Below, piece by piece: positions 35,844 to 36,269 of a stretch of DNA of 36,269 bases. Under the pieces are notes generated by a model. It was given only the letters and a program-made list of their open reading frames with translations, did no database searches and had not been told where the DNA came from. Positions within the stretch are counted from its first letter, which is position 1. Every line of letters begins with the position of its first letter. Source of the DNA: Methylovulum sp. (GTDB lineage Bacteria; Pseudomonadota; Gammaproteobacteria; Methylococcales; Methylomonadaceae); the NCBI RefSeq assembly GCF_028687615.1, contig NZ_JAQTZU010000028.1, positions 1 to 36,269 of the forward strand, in the 5' to 3' direction. The translations under genes were made by a program, and so were the position numbers.

Positions 35844-36269
35844 GAAGAAAATCATCCGCGTTCTGATAATATCGGCGTGGTTCCGGTCTGCCGATAAAAC
35901 GTTTTCGGGTGTCGTGATCCTGACAAGCCTGGCAGGGATTGTCGTATTTAATACAGGTAGAACCCGCCAGCACCCGGGAAATTAGAGATGTTCTTAAAGT
36001 TGCCTGGGCTTGCATTGCCAAAAAATAGGCGGACGTACCCGGAAACTGTTGCTTCAAGCATAAGCGTGGCTACCAACTTAAAGGCGGGACAAAAAGAGCT
36101 GATCCAGACCTGCCAGGTCTAAAGTCCTGCGGGTAATTGGGAAGTTATACCAATCCCAATAAGTTTCTATGACAACACCGCCCAGCTCCGAGAGCAAAGG
36201 GATCGAATGGCGTCCGGTTGCAAAGCAAATTTATTCCAAGCCTGACAGCAGACATCAAGAATGTCGTCA
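35844..36269. other. Right-edge region without a confident gene
   Basis: No ATG-started coding frame of useful length is convincing. A 74-residue minus-strand frame with a TTG start (35833-36057) contains CQACQDH, but it has no ribosome site or recognised similarity. The palindrome at 36106-36120 is the only clear feature. A gene remnant or a gene running off the edge cannot be excluded. Confidence 0.4.
36106..36120. repeat. AGACCTG-C-CAGGTCT palindrome, possible element B fragment
   Basis: A perfect 7-bp palindrome around one base is preceded by GATCC. This resembles the inner stem of element B read in reverse (GATCAAGACCTGTCAGG). The rest of the element is not recognisable, so it may be a decayed copy. 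Confidence 0.45.

Noticed and set aside
35833-36057. 74-codon minus-strand frame containing CQACQDH
   Set aside because: It needs a TTG start, has no ribosome site, overlaps the end of the ModC-like gene and stops near the window edge without recognised similarity.

Overview
The window looks like chromosomal DNA from a gammaproteobacterial methanotroph (Methylococcales). The evidence is a complete C30 hopanoid pathway, from squalene synthase through squalene-hopene cyclase, HpnH, HpnG and HpnO. It sits next to an isoprenoid entry gene (dxs), copper genes (copC/copD) and several metal-transport genes. The organism is inferred from gene content and protein character, not from a marker gene.

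Layout. Positions 1-3145 (minus strand): purH, then a two-gene cytosine-5 methyltransferase whose first start codon shares a base with the purH stop, then the first ~120 codons of a putative restriction endonuclease. That last gene is cut by the end of an insertion sequence that runs off the left edge. Positions 3221-5174: a HerA-like ATPase gene (YjgR/DUF853 type) flanked by two opposite-facing copies of a small palindromic element. Positions 5277-9041: a large RTX protein carrying a seven-repeat delta-60 propeller, and a zinc-ribbon membrane protein with HEAGH. Positions 9318-11786: a divergent transketolase-family enzyme, a good terminator, and a decayed quinone oxidoreductase. Positions 12091-16921: mfd, a DUF2058 protein and apt. 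Positions 16953-27629: the hopanoid block. hpnH, hpnM and mlaA run left; squalene synthase, shc, hpnG, hpnO, copC and copD run right from a 452-base AT-rich divergent region. Positions 27632-29491: dxs, with base composition strikingly unlike its neighbours. Positions 29742-34160: a P-type ATPase that has lost its catalytic core, then a cytochrome b561-like gene translationally coupled to an intact P1B ATPase with a TPCP membrane motif. Positions 34181-36269: an inverted-repeat element, a lone ModC-like ATPase, and an edge region without a convincing gene.

How the genes work together. Dxs feeds the MEP pathway. Squalene synthase and Shc make the hopane skeleton. HpnH adds adenosyl, HpnG removes adenine, and HpnO aminates the side chain. 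HpnM and MlaA are envelope lipid-trafficking proteins placed with these enzymes. CopC/CopD directly downstream of hpnO could tie membrane lipid synthesis to copper handling, which would suit a copper-dependent methane oxidiser; this is inference.

The most noteworthy items are the AquI-like split methyltransferase left without its nuclease by an IS, the hopanoid-copper-dxs arrangement, the compositional island at dxs, the cytochrome b/TPCP-ATPase pair, and short palindromic elements with paired (covarying) stem changes between copies.
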